This document shows positions 25,894-36,873 of a DNA stretch of 64,000 nt, piece after piece. The stretch is taken from NCBI RefSeq assembly GCF_029309905.1, contig NZ_JARBJP010000001.1, positions 310,001-374,000 on the forward strand, written 5' to 3'. This DNA is from Brytella acorum (GTDB lineage: Bacteria > Pseudomonadota > Alphaproteobacteria > Acetobacterales > Acetobacteraceae). The position numbers and the translations under genes were made by a program. Below the pieces are notes generated by a model that saw nothing but the letters and a program-made list of their open reading frames with translations, had not been told where the DNA came from and made no database searches. Each line of letters starts with the position of its first letter. Within the stretch, counting starts at the first letter, position 1.

Positions 25894-26780
25894 GCGGTTG
25901 CGTGCGGATCGGACGAAGGCTAGCCATTGCGGGGGTGGGCTGCCTGACGTCCGAGGCCATGGCCCATGTGCTTCGCAAGCCCGCGCCCAGCCTCTCTTCC
26001 GGCGGCGCAGCGCATACGGTCCGGAAAACGCACAGGGGGGTTCCCGGAACCCCCGCGATCCATCGGAATGTCGCGGCTCCCCTTCCCGTCGTCATGCTTG
26101 ATCCCGGACACGGCGGCAAGGATCCCGGCGCGATCGGCGTTTCAGGGACCTATGAGAAGCATATCGCCGAAGCCGCCGCCTCCGAGCTGCAGAGGCAGTT
26201 GATCGCCACCAGGCGTTATCGCGTCGTCCTCACGCGTGACAGCGATCGATTCATTCCTCTTGAAGGGCGCGTGGAACTGGCCCAGCGGCATGGCGCCCAT
26301 CTCTTCGTTTCCATGCATGCCGATGCGCTGCATGATCCGAACGTGCGCGGCGCCAGCGTGTATACGCTTTCACGGCATGCCTCCGACACCCAGACCGCCG
26401 CGCTCGCGAAAACCGAAAACAGCGCGGACCGGTTCGCGGGGCCGTCCTTTCACGGGATGTCGCCGGAAGTTCAGCAGATCCTGTCGAGCCTCGTGTCGGA
26501 AGAAACGGAGCGTGGCTCGGCCCATATGGCGTCCAGCATCGTATCCTCCTTCGGAACGCGCATCCGCCTGCTGGCCAATCCCTCCCGTCACGCGGCGTTC
26601 GTGGTGCTGAAATCGGCGGAAATTCCCTCCGTTCTGGTCGAGATGGGCTTCATGTCCAACCGTCTGGACGAGGCAGCACTGCGTCAGGCCGTCCACCGGA
26701 CGCAGATCGCCTCGGCCATGTGCGAGGCGGTGAAGCGCTATTTCGCAAGCCAGCCGTCGAATATGGTTCTCGCGGGCTGA
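25890..26780 (+). CDS. amiC: N-acetylmuramoyl-L-alanine amidase (Amidase_3 family)
   Basis: The 296-residue protein has a short hydrophobic N-terminal segment (IGRRLAIAGVGCLTSEAMA), probably an export signal, and a basic linker. The zinc amidase domain spans about residues 68-285. Zinc-site features are MLDPGHGGKDPG, the following glutamate in TYEKHIAEAAA, SMHADA, and the catalytic region SVLVEMGFMSN. It cleaves the amide bond between MurNAc and L-Ala in peptidoglycan, usually during septum splitting. It has no AMIN domain, so it is shorter than E. coli AmiC. Adjacency to rne is common in alphaproteobacteria; the usual next gene for PBP1A is missing here. Confidence 0.92.
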   Translation: MSGCVRIGRRLAIAGVGCLTSEAMAHVLRKPAPSLSSGGAAHTVRKTHRGVPGTPAIHRNVAAPLPVVMLDPGHGGKDPGAIGVSGTYEKHIAEAAASELQRQLIATRRYRVVLTRDSDRFIPLEGRVELAQRHGAHLFVSMHADALHDPNVRGASVYTLSRHASDTQTAALAKTENSADRFAGPSFHGMSPEVQQILSSLVSEETERGSAHMASSIVSSFGTRIRLLANPSRHAAFVVLKSAEIPSVLVEMGFMSNRLDEAALRQAVHRTQIASAMCEAVKRYFASQPSNMVLAG

Positions 26781-26789
26781 TGCCACCGC

Positions 26790-27395
26790 CTAGTAGGCGT
26801 CCTTCAACCCGCTCATCGGGATGAAGCCGGGCTGGCCGATGACCCGGTTGAGCCAGATGCGCAGATGCGGAAAAGGCTGAAGGTCGATGGAGCCTTCATG
26901 AGCCAGGGCAATATAAGGAAAAAGAGCGCAGTCGGCGATGGTCGGATGATTGGTGACGAACCAGTGCCGTGTCCGGACGTGGTCGTCCAGGCGCGGCAGG
27001 ATTCTCGCACAGATCGCGTGGGCCGCATTCAGATTGTCCGGAGTGTTCCATTTGATGGCCCGGCGCGCCGTCGCGAATCCCGCGGCGATTTCGTTTGCGG
27101 CCACGGACAGCCATGAGGCGACATGGGCCTGCTGGATGGCGTCGTCGGGCCACCAGTGTGCGAGCTGATGTTTGCGCGCAAGATAGATCAGGATCGCCTG
27201 GGAGTCCCATATGGGAACATCCACATCGACGAGAACGGGCACCTGCTGCATCGGCGTGAGCTTCGCGAAGGTTTCCGTATGTTGCTCTCCCGCGCGCAGA
27301 TCAACGGGGGAAAGCTCGATCGGCAGACCCGCCAGTGCGGCAAACAGCCGCACCTTGTAGCAATTTCCGGAATTTTCGACGTCGTAGAGTCTCAT
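26790..27395 (-). CDS. Glutathione S-transferase family protein
   Basis: The 201-residue protein has a thioredoxin-like N-terminal domain (MRLYDVENSGNCYKVRLFAALAGLP, with the cis-proline region QQVPVLVD and the glutathione-contacting IWDSQAILIYLAR). An all-alpha C-terminal domain spans about residues 85-200, including the N-capping motif TIADCALFPYIALA. It probably conjugates or reduces small electrophiles using glutathione in the cytoplasm; the substrate is unknown. It is convergent with the amidase (9 bp between stops) and divergent from leuA. Confidence 0.88.
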   Translation of the reverse strand: MRLYDVENSGNCYKVRLFAALAGLPIELSPVDLRAGEQHTETFAKLTPMQQVPVLVDVDVPIWDSQAILIYLARKHQLAHWWPDDAIQQAHVASWLSVAANEIAAGFATARRAIKWNTPDNLNAAHAICARILPRLDDHVRTRHWFVTNHPTIADCALFPYIALAHEGSIDLQPFPHLRIWLNRVIGQPGFIPMSGLKDAY

Positions 27396-27481
27396 CTTCA
27401 GGTTCCCGTATGGATGGTATGCGTAAAAAATATCCCGTCCGCCCTAGCGACCAGGCCCCGGATCGGGTTATACGACGCGTC

Positions 27482-27586
27482 ATGTTCGCACGTTTCGCCC
27501 CTTTGCGTCAGACCGGTCGCGCTTTCGCGCGCCTTGACGCATGCGCGGCGCTGCTCCCCGGCCTGCTTCGACTTATCGGCCCCTGA
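27482..27586 (+). CDS. Candidate leucine leader peptide upstream of leuA
   Basis: A 34-codon frame ends in LLPGLLRLIGP, with five leucine codons in eight positions using CTG, CTC and CTT. Its TGA lies in the 5' arm of a hairpin (27580-27588 with 27617-27625) that stands 46 bp before leuA. That layout is what a ribosome-mediated leucine attenuator would look like. Against it, no strong ribosome-binding site precedes the ATG, and leucine codons are frequent in this genome. Confidence 0.3.
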   Translation: MFARFAPLRQTGRAFARLDACAALLPGLLRLIGP

Positions 27587-27625
27587 GCGCGTAAGAAGCG
27601 GCATGCGTGCCGTAATGCTCAGGGG
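27580..27625 (+). promoter_or_regulatory. Hairpin in the leuA leader (possible attenuator)
   Basis: CCCCTGAGC (27580-27588) pairs perfectly with GCTCAGGGG (27617-27625). The loop contains a second hairpin CGGCA/TGCCG (27599-27603 with 27608-27612). The sequence after it, GATGTTTTGC, has only four T residues in a row, so termination efficiency is doubtful. Confidence 0.4.
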
Positions 27626-27671
27626 ATGTTTTGCAGAATACCCGATCTGATTGAGCAAAGAGTGCGTATCC

Positions 27672-29243
<1,572 letters not shown>

Positions 29244-29320
29244 GTTTCCATGACATCGGCAATCTCATGACATCGGGGGCGGTCTGGAAACGACCGCTTC
29301 CGAAAACGACCGCTCAAGAA

Positions 29321-29351
29321 AAAAGGGCCGCCCCGCAGGGGCGGCCCTTTT
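29321..29351. terminator. Bidirectional intrinsic terminator between leuA and the lipoprotein gene
   Basis: A perfect 14-bp stem (29321-29334 with 29338-29351), a 3-base loop and A/T tracts at either end lie between two convergent genes. Confidence 0.92.
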
Positions 29352-29364
29352 GCATAACGGGCGT

Positions 29365-29832
29365 TCAGTATCCGTTGTTATAGTTCTGCTGGGGATATTG
29401 CTGCTGCGGGTATTGTTGCTGGTAGGGCGCGCAATAACCGTTCTGCATGCGTGCCTGACCGGGCGGGCAACCCTGATAGGACGGCTGGACGTAGCCGCCG
29501 TAATTGCCCTGGTACTGCTGCGGGTAGTTGCCCTGATTCTGGTTGTAGTAATTGCCTTGCGGCTGGGCGTATCCGCCGCGCGACGGCGTTGACACCGCAC
29601 CGCCCGCCGCGCCGAGGGCGCCGCCCGCCAGGGCACCGATCGCCGCGCCACGCCCGCCGCCCGCCAGCGCGCCGATCGCCGCGCCGGCGCCGCCGCCCAG
29701 AAGTCCGCCGCCCAAAGCGCGCTGACCGGGATCGTAGGGATTGGAGCATGCCGCGAGCATGCCGAGTGTGCCCGTCAGCGCAACCAGGGTCACCAGTCGC
29801 GTGCGGGTCTTCTTGTTTTTGCTGATGATCAT
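29365..29832 (-). CDS. Glycine-zipper lipoprotein with Gln/Tyr/Asn-rich tail
   Basis: The 155-residue protein has a lipoprotein signal with lipobox MLAAC (Cys at about residue 29) followed by SNPYDPG. A glycine-zipper stretch covers about residues 39-80, with the unit GAAIGALAGG repeated twice. The tail (81-155) is low-complexity, rich in Gln, Tyr, Asn and Pro, with one CPPGQARMQNGYC segment. Such YMGG/glycine-zipper lipoproteins sit in the outer membrane; the role is unknown. It is a paralogue of the next gene on the same strand, so the pair arose by local duplication. Confidence 0.8.
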   Translation of the reverse strand: MIISKNKKTRTRLVTLVALTGTLGMLAACSNPYDPGQRALGGGLLGGGAGAAIGALAGGGRGAAIGALAGGALGAAGGAVSTPSRGGYAQPQGNYYNQNQGNYPQQYQGNYGGYVQPSYQGCPPGQARMQNGYCAPYQQQYPQQQYPQQNYNNGY

Positions 29833-29864
29833 GACGGCCTACCTAAGGTTCGACGGTCTATCGT

Positions 29865-30128
29865 TCAATAGCCGCGCGGGCGGTTGGGGGTGGTTGCCGC
29901 GCCGCCCGCAGCACCCGCGGCACCTCCGGCGAGAGCGCCGATGGCGGCGCCGCGACCGCCGCCGGCCAGAGCGCCGATAGCGGCGCCGCCGCCGGCTCCG
30001 ATCAGCGCGCCCGATCCGGCGCGGGCGCCGGGATCATAGGGATCGCCGCAGCCCGTCAGGGAGACAAGGCCGACGAAAGCGCTGAGAACTGCGAGGCGGC
30101 GGAGGGAGCGGGATAGAGTGTTGAACAT
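29865..30128 (-). CDS. Glycine-zipper lipoprotein, shorter paralogue
   Basis: The 87-residue protein has a lipobox SLTGC followed by GDPYDPGARAG. Its glycine-zipper region (about residues 38-75) is nearly identical in sequence to its neighbour's (GGAAIGALAGGGRGAAIGAL), but it stops soon after with PNRPRGY, lacking the Gln/Tyr-rich tail. The ATG at 30128 has AAGGGA at good distance. A longer frame upstream to 30398 is rejected because it precedes the signal peptide without protein-like features. The two lipoprotein genes are 32 bp apart and probably co-transcribed. Confidence 0.82.
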   Translation of the reverse strand: MFNTLSRSLRRLAVLSAFVGLVSLTGCGDPYDPGARAGSGALIGAGGGAAIGALAGGGRGAAIGALAGGAAGAAGGAATTPNRPRGY

Positions 30129-31512
<1,384 letters not shown>

Positions 31513-31531
31513 GCGCCGGACGCGGGCGGCC

Positions 31532-32476
31532 ATGTTTTCCATACAGGTCCAGCAGGCGCTTGCGAAACTGGTTCTGCCGTTTCTGATCCTGATCGCCTGT
31601 TCGATCGTGGTTCTCGGCCTGGCCCGACGTCCGCTGGTCGATCGCTGGCGTCTGGACGCGGCCGACCGTCTGGCGCCCGCCTATCGGCTCGCGGCATGGC
31701 CAGGAGAGGCGGTCCGCGGACTTTATGGCGATGCAAGCGGGCTTGGGCATCTGGCCGTGGAGAACGCGCATCTGCGTGACGAGAACGCCAAACTGCGGCG
31801 CTGGTATGACGTCGCGGTCGCCCTCGCGAATGAAAACGCCCGGCTCAAGGCCCAGCTGCACTGGATTCCCGATAATGCGCCGAGCTTCGTGACCGGACAT
31901 GTCGTGCGCGACGCGGGCGGGTTGTATGGCCGAGCCCTTCTGCTCTCGGTGGGGGACGGGCAGGGCGTGCAGCTCGGTGACGTGGCGCTTGATGCGGGGG
32001 GACTGATCGGGCGCGTCACCGAAGTCGGCGCTCATGTCGCGCGCATCCTGCTCATCAACGACCAGGCCAGCCGGATTCCCGTGACGCTGACGGCGTCGCG
32101 GGGCGCCGCCATTCTTGCCGGAGACGGGTCTCCTTATCCGCGACTGCTGTATTACGCTCAGGACAACCACCCGGTCGAAGGCGAGCGGGTCTTTACCAGC
32201 GCGCAGGCCCTTCCCGTCGGGCAGAGCGGCCATGCTCCGTTTACGAGCCTTCCGGGTGGTCTGCCCATCGGGACGGTCCATTACATCCGGCCGGGCGATC
32301 CTGTCGTGGTGCCGGACGGCTCGCTGGTCCATCCGGATATCGTCCGCGTCTTTCATTACGACCAGCAGGACGAAACAGGCCCCTCGGCTCCGGGACGCGT
32401 GCCCGTCCAGCCGCCCGCGCTGGCGCCGGAACTCTCTGCCCCCTCGTCGGCCGATGTGGAGCCAGGACGAGGATGA
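31532..32476 (+). CDS. mreC: Rod shape-determining protein MreC
   Basis: The 314-residue protein has one N-terminal membrane span at about residues 12-32. A coiled coil (about 68-105; ENAHLRDENAKLRRWYDVAVALANENARL) follows, then the MreC beta-barrel domain (about 110-275) with GVQLGDVALDAGGLIGRV and the conserved SRIPVTL. The C-terminal 35 residues are Pro-rich. It links MreB to PBP2 in the periplasm. It starts 19 bp after mreB and overlaps mreD by 4 bp. Confidence 0.94.
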   Translation: MFSIQVQQALAKLVLPFLILIACSIVVLGLARRPLVDRWRLDAADRLAPAYRLAAWPGEAVRGLYGDASGLGHLAVENAHLRDENAKLRRWYDVAVALANENARLKAQLHWIPDNAPSFVTGHVVRDAGGLYGRALLLSVGDGQGVQLGDVALDAGGLIGRVTEVGAHVARILLINDQASRIPVTLTASRGAAILAGDGSPYPRLLYYAQDNHPVEGERVFTSAQALPVGQSGHAPFTSLPGGLPIGTVHYIRPGDPVVVPDGSLVHPDIVRVFHYDQQDETGPSAPGRVPVQPPALAPELSAPSSADVEPGRG

Positions 32477-33045
32477 ATCATTTGCTTCGTGAACGGCGGG
32501 GGAAAACGCAGCCGGGTATCGAGCCCGAGCCGACCGTCAAGCACCGGGCCGACGTTGCGGTGCGTGATGCCGTTCCCTGGCTCTTCATGGCGATCTGCGT
32601 GATCCTGCTTTCAGCCCCCACCGGGTTGCCGGGAGGCACGGAACTGATGTTCGGCGTCAGTGTGGGGACGGTCTATTTCTGGTCCGCCCATCGGCCCGAG
32701 TCGATGCCCGTATGGGCGGTCTTCTTGATCGGATTGCTGGCGGATCTCCTGAGCTTCGGGCCGCCCGGAACGCTTCTGTTGTCCCTGTTGATCGTTCACG
32801 GCGTCGCGCATACATGGCGTTACGGCCTGAGCCGCATCAATTTTATATGGGGGTGGGGATTGATGTCGGTTCTCGCGCTGAGTTTAACGTTGTTTCAATG
32901 GATGGTGGCGTGTATTGGGGCGCTTCGTCCGATGTCTCCCGTGCCGTCACTCTTCCAGGCGGCGCTCGCCGCCGGTATTTATCCGACCCTGAGCGTGTTG
33001 TTTGTCTGGACGCATCGAACGATCGTCAATCCTGAACGAGCCTGA
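32473..33045 (+). CDS. mreD: Rod shape-determining protein MreD
   Basis: The 190-residue integral membrane protein has about five hydrophobic segments from residue 35 onward and a polar N-terminal tail of about 30 residues. The central LIGLLADLLSFGPPGTLLLSLLIVHG matches the family core. It works with MreB and MreC in the elongasome. The ATG overlaps the mreC stop (ATGA), showing translational coupling. The sequence is poorly conserved in this family, so position in the operon carries much of the assignment. Confidence 0.88.
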   Translation: MNHLLRERRGKTQPGIEPEPTVKHRADVAVRDAVPWLFMAICVILLSAPTGLPGGTELMFGVSVGTVYFWSAHRPESMPVWAVFLIGLLADLLSFGPPGTLLLSLLIVHGVAHTWRYGLSRINFIWGWGLMSVLALSLTLFQWMVACIGALRPMSPVPSLFQAALAAGIYPTLSVLFVWTHRTIVNPERA

Positions 33046-33316
33046 AGGTCAGTTCCGTCATGAATTCCCGTCGTGACCTGCAATATGTGGTCGGACGCGT
33101 CTCGTCGGGAGACGGTTTCAGAGCCCCCGTCGCTGGCATTCAGGCGCGCCTCTTTCGGAGCGCGCGGGCCAGGCATGGCGAGATCGTGCCGTTGACGAAT
33201 TTCAGAACATATGTGGGGCAGCGACGTGCGATGCACGTTCATCGCCTGTCGCATCAGCGAAATTCGCTTTTGTCGCCGCCATGCCGGCCTTGCGTCCGGA
33301 TCGGACGGCCGGCTTC
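33046..33316 (+). other. Gap between mreD and mrdA without a supported gene
   Basis: This 271-bp stretch interrupts an otherwise tight operon. A frame of 86 codons from 33060 has no family resemblance and an Arg/Pro/Cys-rich tail typical of non-coding GC-rich frames, so I do not call it. No terminator-like hairpin with a T-run is visible. It may hold an internal promoter for mrdA-rodA. Confidence 0.4.
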
Positions 33317-35251
33317 ATGAAACTTCCCTTTCGTGGGCGTCAACCCTCCCGTCTGATGCCGCGCCGCGAGCCGGAAAGGCCCTCACGCGGCGTTTTTACG
33401 CGCCGCGCTCTCATCGTGCTGGCCGCTCAGGTCGGAGTGCTGGGAGTTCTGGGGCGTCGCCTGTATGACCTTCAGGTGGTGCAGGGCGATCACCTGAAAG
33501 AACTGGCGGTTCGTAATCGCACGAGTCGCCGTCTTCTCGCGCCCGCGCGCGGCGTGATCAACGATCGCTTCGGCGTCGAGCTTGCGTCCAACAAGGTCAG
33601 TTGGCGCGCCATGCTGATGCCGGAGGAGACCACCGACATCAAGGCGACGGTCGCGCGCTTCGCCGAAATCGTACCGCTCGACGAACGCGATCACGCGCGT
33701 ATCGAGCGCGATCTTCGTCATGTCCGAAAATATGTGCCGGTCGGGCTCAAGGACTTCCTGAGCTGGGATGACATGGCGCGCATCGAACTCAACGCGCCGA
33801 GCATGCCCGGCGTGCTGATCGACGTGGGTTCGACGCGTCTGTATCCATTCGGCCCCGAGCTTGCGCATATCGTCGGCTATGTCGCGCCGCCCAACGAGCG
33901 CGACATAGCGTCATCGACCATGATGGCGCTGCCGGGCATGCGCGCCGGACGCGCCGGTATCGAGCAGACGCAGGACGCGCTCCTGCGCGGCGAACCGGGC
34001 TCGGTGGAGATGGAAGTCAATTCCCTGGGACGCGTGATCGGCGAGATCAATCGTGTTGACGGGCGTCAGGGCGATGGGCTGACCCTGACGATCGACGCGG
34101 GCCTCCAGCAGCAGGTGATCGGACGCATCTCGGATCAGTCCGCGAGCGCGGTCGTCATGGATTGCCGAAACGGCGAAGTGCTGGCGATGGTCAGCACGCC
34201 ATCCTTCGACCCGTCCCTGTTCGATTCGGGCGTCAGTCACGCACAGTGGATCGAGTGGACGGACAACGTGCGGACGCCTCTGATCAACAAGGCCGTCGCC
34301 GGGATTTACCCGCCCGGATCGACGTTCAAGCCCGCCGTCGGGCTGGCGGCGCTGAAGTCCGGCGCGATCTCGCCGGAGGACCGTTTTACGTGTCCGGGAT
34401 ATTTCGATCTGGGCGGGGCACGTTTCCATTGCTGGTCGCGCTGGGGGCATGGCAGCATCAATCTGCGCCAGGCGCTGATGTATTCCTGCGACGTTTATTT
34501 CTATCAGGCGGCCCGCAAGGCGGGCATGGACCCGATCAAGGCCATGGCCAATGATTTCGGACTGGGGGTCAAGCCCGGGATCGAACTGACGCATGTCCGC
34601 AGCGGCATGATTCCTACTCCCGAATGGCGGCAGCAGCATGGCCATCACTGGAATGGCGGCGATACGGTCAATGCCGGCATCGGGCAGGGCTTCGTGCAGG
34701 TGACGCCGCTTGAGCTTGCCACATATGCCTCCCGTATCGCGTCGGGCCGGGACGTTCAGCCCCACCTCATCCGGCGGGTGAACGATACTCTGTCGGATCG
34801 GACGGCGCTCGACCATGCCGCCCTGCTCGATGTGGATCCGGCCCATCTCAACATCATTCGCGGCGGCATGTTCGACGTCATCAACGCGCCGCGCGGGACG
34901 GCGCCCAAGGCGAAGCTGGATATTCCGGGCGTGCAGATGGCGGGCAAGACGGGCTCCGCGCAGGTGCGTCGCGTCTCGCGCGCCCTGCGCGAGAGCGGGC
35001 ACTTCAATTCGATGTCCCTGCCATGGGAGGAGCGGCCGCACGCGCTGTTCATCTGCTTCGCGCCATTCGACGCTCCGCGTTATGCCGTGTCCGTCGTCAT
35101 CGAACACGGGAACGCCGGTGCCGACGCGGCGGCCCCGTTGGCGCGGGATATCATGACGGATACGCTGACGCGCGATCCGGTCAATCGCGATCATGAGCCC
35201 GGGCAGACAGTCGCGGAAGCAGGCTGGGGAGCGGATGTTCCCCGTCCGTAG
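33317..35251 (+). CDS. mrdA: Penicillin-binding protein 2, elongation transpeptidase
   Basis: The 644-residue protein is a class B PBP. It has a basic cytoplasmic tail, one membrane anchor (about residues 35-55), and the dimerisation domain with RGVINDRFGVELASN. The transpeptidase domain has Ser335 in GSTFKP, SCD as the SxN-equivalent, and KTGSAQ. It crosslinks peptidoglycan in the lateral wall with RodA. The ATG at 33317 is preferred; an in-frame ATG 12 codons earlier (33281) is possible. rodA follows 9 bp after the stop. Confidence 0.95.
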   Translation: MKLPFRGRQPSRLMPRREPERPSRGVFTRRALIVLAAQVGVLGVLGRRLYDLQVVQGDHLKELAVRNRTSRRLLAPARGVINDRFGVELASNKVSWRAMLMPEETTDIKATVARFAEIVPLDERDHARIERDLRHVRKYVPVGLKDFLSWDDMARIELNAPSMPGVLIDVGSTRLYPFGPELAHIVGYVAPPNERDIASSTMMALPGMRAGRAGIEQTQDALLRGEPGSVEMEVNSLGRVIGEINRVDGRQGDGLTLTIDAGLQQQVIGRISDQSASAVVMDCRNGEVLAMVSTPSFDPSLFDSGVSHAQWIEWTDNVRTPLINKAVAGIYPPGSTFKPAVGLAALKSGAISPEDRFTCPGYFDLGGARFHCWSRWGHGSINLRQALMYSCDVYFYQAARKAGMDPIKAMANDFGLGVKPGIELTHVRSGMIPTPEWRQQHGHHWNGGDTVNAGIGQGFVQVTPLELATYASRIASGRDVQPHLIRRVNDTLSDRTALDHAALLDVDPAHLNIIRGGMFDVINAPRGTAPKAKLDIPGVQMAGKTGSAQVRRVSRALRESGHFNSMSLPWEERPHALFICFAPFDAPRYAVSVVIEHGNAGADAAAPLARDIMTDTLTRDPVNRDHEPGQTVAEAGWGADVPRP

Positions 35252-35260
35252 ACTGTCACG

Positions 35261-36415
35261 ATGAATTTGCAGAAACGTCTCTGGCGGGCGGAGCCGAGTT
35301 TTCGTCTGCTTGCCAAGCTGATCCGGATCAACTGGCTTTACGTGCTGCTGATCTGCGCCCTGGCCGGTGTAGGTTATGGCGCGCTTTACTCGGCTGGCGG
35401 AGGCTCGTCGCATCCGTTTGCCGGTCCGCAGGCCATGCGTTTCGGCTTCGGGCTGATTATGATGACCGTCGTGGCGCTTCTCAGTCCGCGCGTTCTGAAA
35501 ATCCTCTCCGTCCCGATTTACCTTGCCGCGATTGCGCTTCTGACCCTGGTGCTGCGGATGGGGCATGTGGGCAAGGGCGCGGAACGATGGATCAATCTGG
35601 GCGGCATTCAGTTCCAGCCATCGGAATTTGCCAAGATCGCCCTGGTTCTGGCGCTTTCGACATGGTTCTGCCGTCTCGACCCCAAGAAGATGGGCAACCC
35701 CCTGCGGCTTGTTCCGCCCGCTTTGATGGTGTTGCTGCCGGTGGGGCTGGTGCTCAAGGAGCCCAATCTCGGGACGTCCGTGATCATCGGCGTCATCGGG
35801 GCGACCATGTTCTTCGCGGCCGGAATGCGCCTGTGGCAGATCGCCCTGCTGGCTGTCCCGCTGCCCTTCCTGGGCAAGTTCGTCTACGCCCATCTGCACG
35901 ATTACCAGAAAGCGCGGATCGAGACGTTCATGCATCCCGAGCAGGACCCTCTGGGTGCGGGTTACAATATCATTCAGTCCAAGATCGCTCTGGGCTCGGG
36001 CGGGATGTGGGGTGAAGGCTATCTTCATGGCTCCCAGGGGCAGCTCAATTTTCTGCCCGAAAAGCAGACGGATTTCATCTTTACGATGATCGGTGAGGAG
36101 TGGGGCTATGCCGGGGCGATCGCGGTCATCGGGCTGCTCGGTCTGATGATCGTCGGCGGAATGATGATCGCCATGCTCTGCCGCAACCAGTTCTGCCGTC
36201 TGCTGGCGTTCGGCATTACCATCGACCTGTTCATGTACTGCGCGGTCAACCTGTCGATGGTCATGGGCGTCATACCGGTCGGCGGCGTGCCGTTGCCGCT
36301 GATATCCTACGGCGGCTCGGCCATGCTGACGATGATGTTCGGATTCGGGCTGCTGCTTTCGGCATGGGTGCATCGCAACGAGCGCGACCGCCCGCGTGAG
36401 GACGACGCCGGATGA
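35261..36415 (+). CDS. rodA: Rod shape-determining protein RodA (SEDS glycosyltransferase)
   Basis: The 384-residue SEDS protein has about ten membrane spans. Characteristic segments are KGAERWINLGGIQFQPSEFAKI, LKEPNLGTSVI, ALGSGGMWGEGYLHGSQ and the late VMGVIPVGGVPLPLISYGGSAML. It polymerises glycan strands from lipid II in partnership with PBP2. The stop overlaps the next start in an ATGA, so the downstream DUF3293 gene is coupled to it. Confidence 0.96.
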   Translation: MNLQKRLWRAEPSFRLLAKLIRINWLYVLLICALAGVGYGALYSAGGGSSHPFAGPQAMRFGFGLIMMTVVALLSPRVLKILSVPIYLAAIALLTLVLRMGHVGKGAERWINLGGIQFQPSEFAKIALVLALSTWFCRLDPKKMGNPLRLVPPALMVLLPVGLVLKEPNLGTSVIIGVIGATMFFAAGMRLWQIALLAVPLPFLGKFVYAHLHDYQKARIETFMHPEQDPLGAGYNIIQSKIALGSGGMWGEGYLHGSQGQLNFLPEKQTDFIFTMIGEEWGYAGAIAVIGLLGLMIVGGMMIAMLCRNQFCRLLAFGITIDLFMYCAVNLSMVMGVIPVGGVPLPLISYGGSAMLTMMFGFGLLLSAWVHRNERDRPREDDAG

Positions 36416-36798
36416 ATCTTGTCCGGCCGCCCACCGACGCCGCGATCCGGGCTTATCGCAGGAGTCACTACGTGGCGCCGGGGCTGGATGTCCGGATCGG
36501 ACGACCGCCTCGTGGCTGGCCGCTGCCCGGCGCTTCCATCGTTCTGCTCAGCGCATGCAATCCGAGCGGCAGGCGCCTGTCGGCCGGACTGAACGCATGG
36601 CGGATGTCCCGGCTTGAAGTCTGTCTCGACTCCTTTCCCTATCTGCGTGGCGAGGGGCGGCTCGGCCGCTGGTCCGAGACTTTGTTCGCGGTGGCGATGC
36701 CGTTGCGAAGGGCGTGTGTTGTGGCCCGACGTTTCGGGCAGAACGCGGTGGTCGCCCTGGCGCCGAACCACGCTGCGAGGCTGGTGTGGCTCGCATGA
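36412..36798 (+). CDS. DUF3293 family protein
   Basis: The 128-residue protein resembles the DUF3293 family in its pattern: a strand ending LSACNPSGRRLS, a long helix beginning NAWRMSRLEV, a GR..W.E.LFAVAM stretch, and a terminal ARRFGQNAVVALAP. No biochemical role is established for the family. Its ATG overlaps the rodA stop, placing it as the last gene of the rod-shape operon, but there is no sign that it acts in cell shape. It precedes a fresh promoter-like element for fabD. Confidence 0.65.
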   Translation: MNLVRPPTDAAIRAYRRSHYVAPGLDVRIGRPPRGWPLPGASIVLLSACNPSGRRLSAGLNAWRMSRLEVCLDSFPYLRGEGRLGRWSETLFAVAMPLRRACVVARRFGQNAVVALAPNHAARLVWLA

Positions 36799-36812
36799 GG
36801 ACGGGTTCCGAT

Positions 36813-36841
36813 TTGACATCCGGGGCGCGTCTCGTCATCAC
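36813..36841 (+). promoter_or_regulatory. Candidate promoter for fabD
   Basis: A perfect -35 hexamer TTGACA at 36813-36818 lies 55 bp before fabD. The matching -10 around 36836 (CATCAC) is poor, so only the -35 is persuasive. Confidence 0.3.
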
Positions 36842-36873
36842 GCGAAGACTTCATCGGTATTCAGGGTAGGGTC

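Noticed and set aside
33060-33320. 86-codon frame between mreD and mrdA
   Set aside because: No recognisable domain, poor start context and an Arg/Pro/Cys-rich end; kept as unexplained gap.
33911-36373. 820-codon open frame antisense to mrdA and rodA
   Set aside because: It spans two real plus-strand genes and the gap between them, with no family motif and a composition dominated by His, Arg and Gln.
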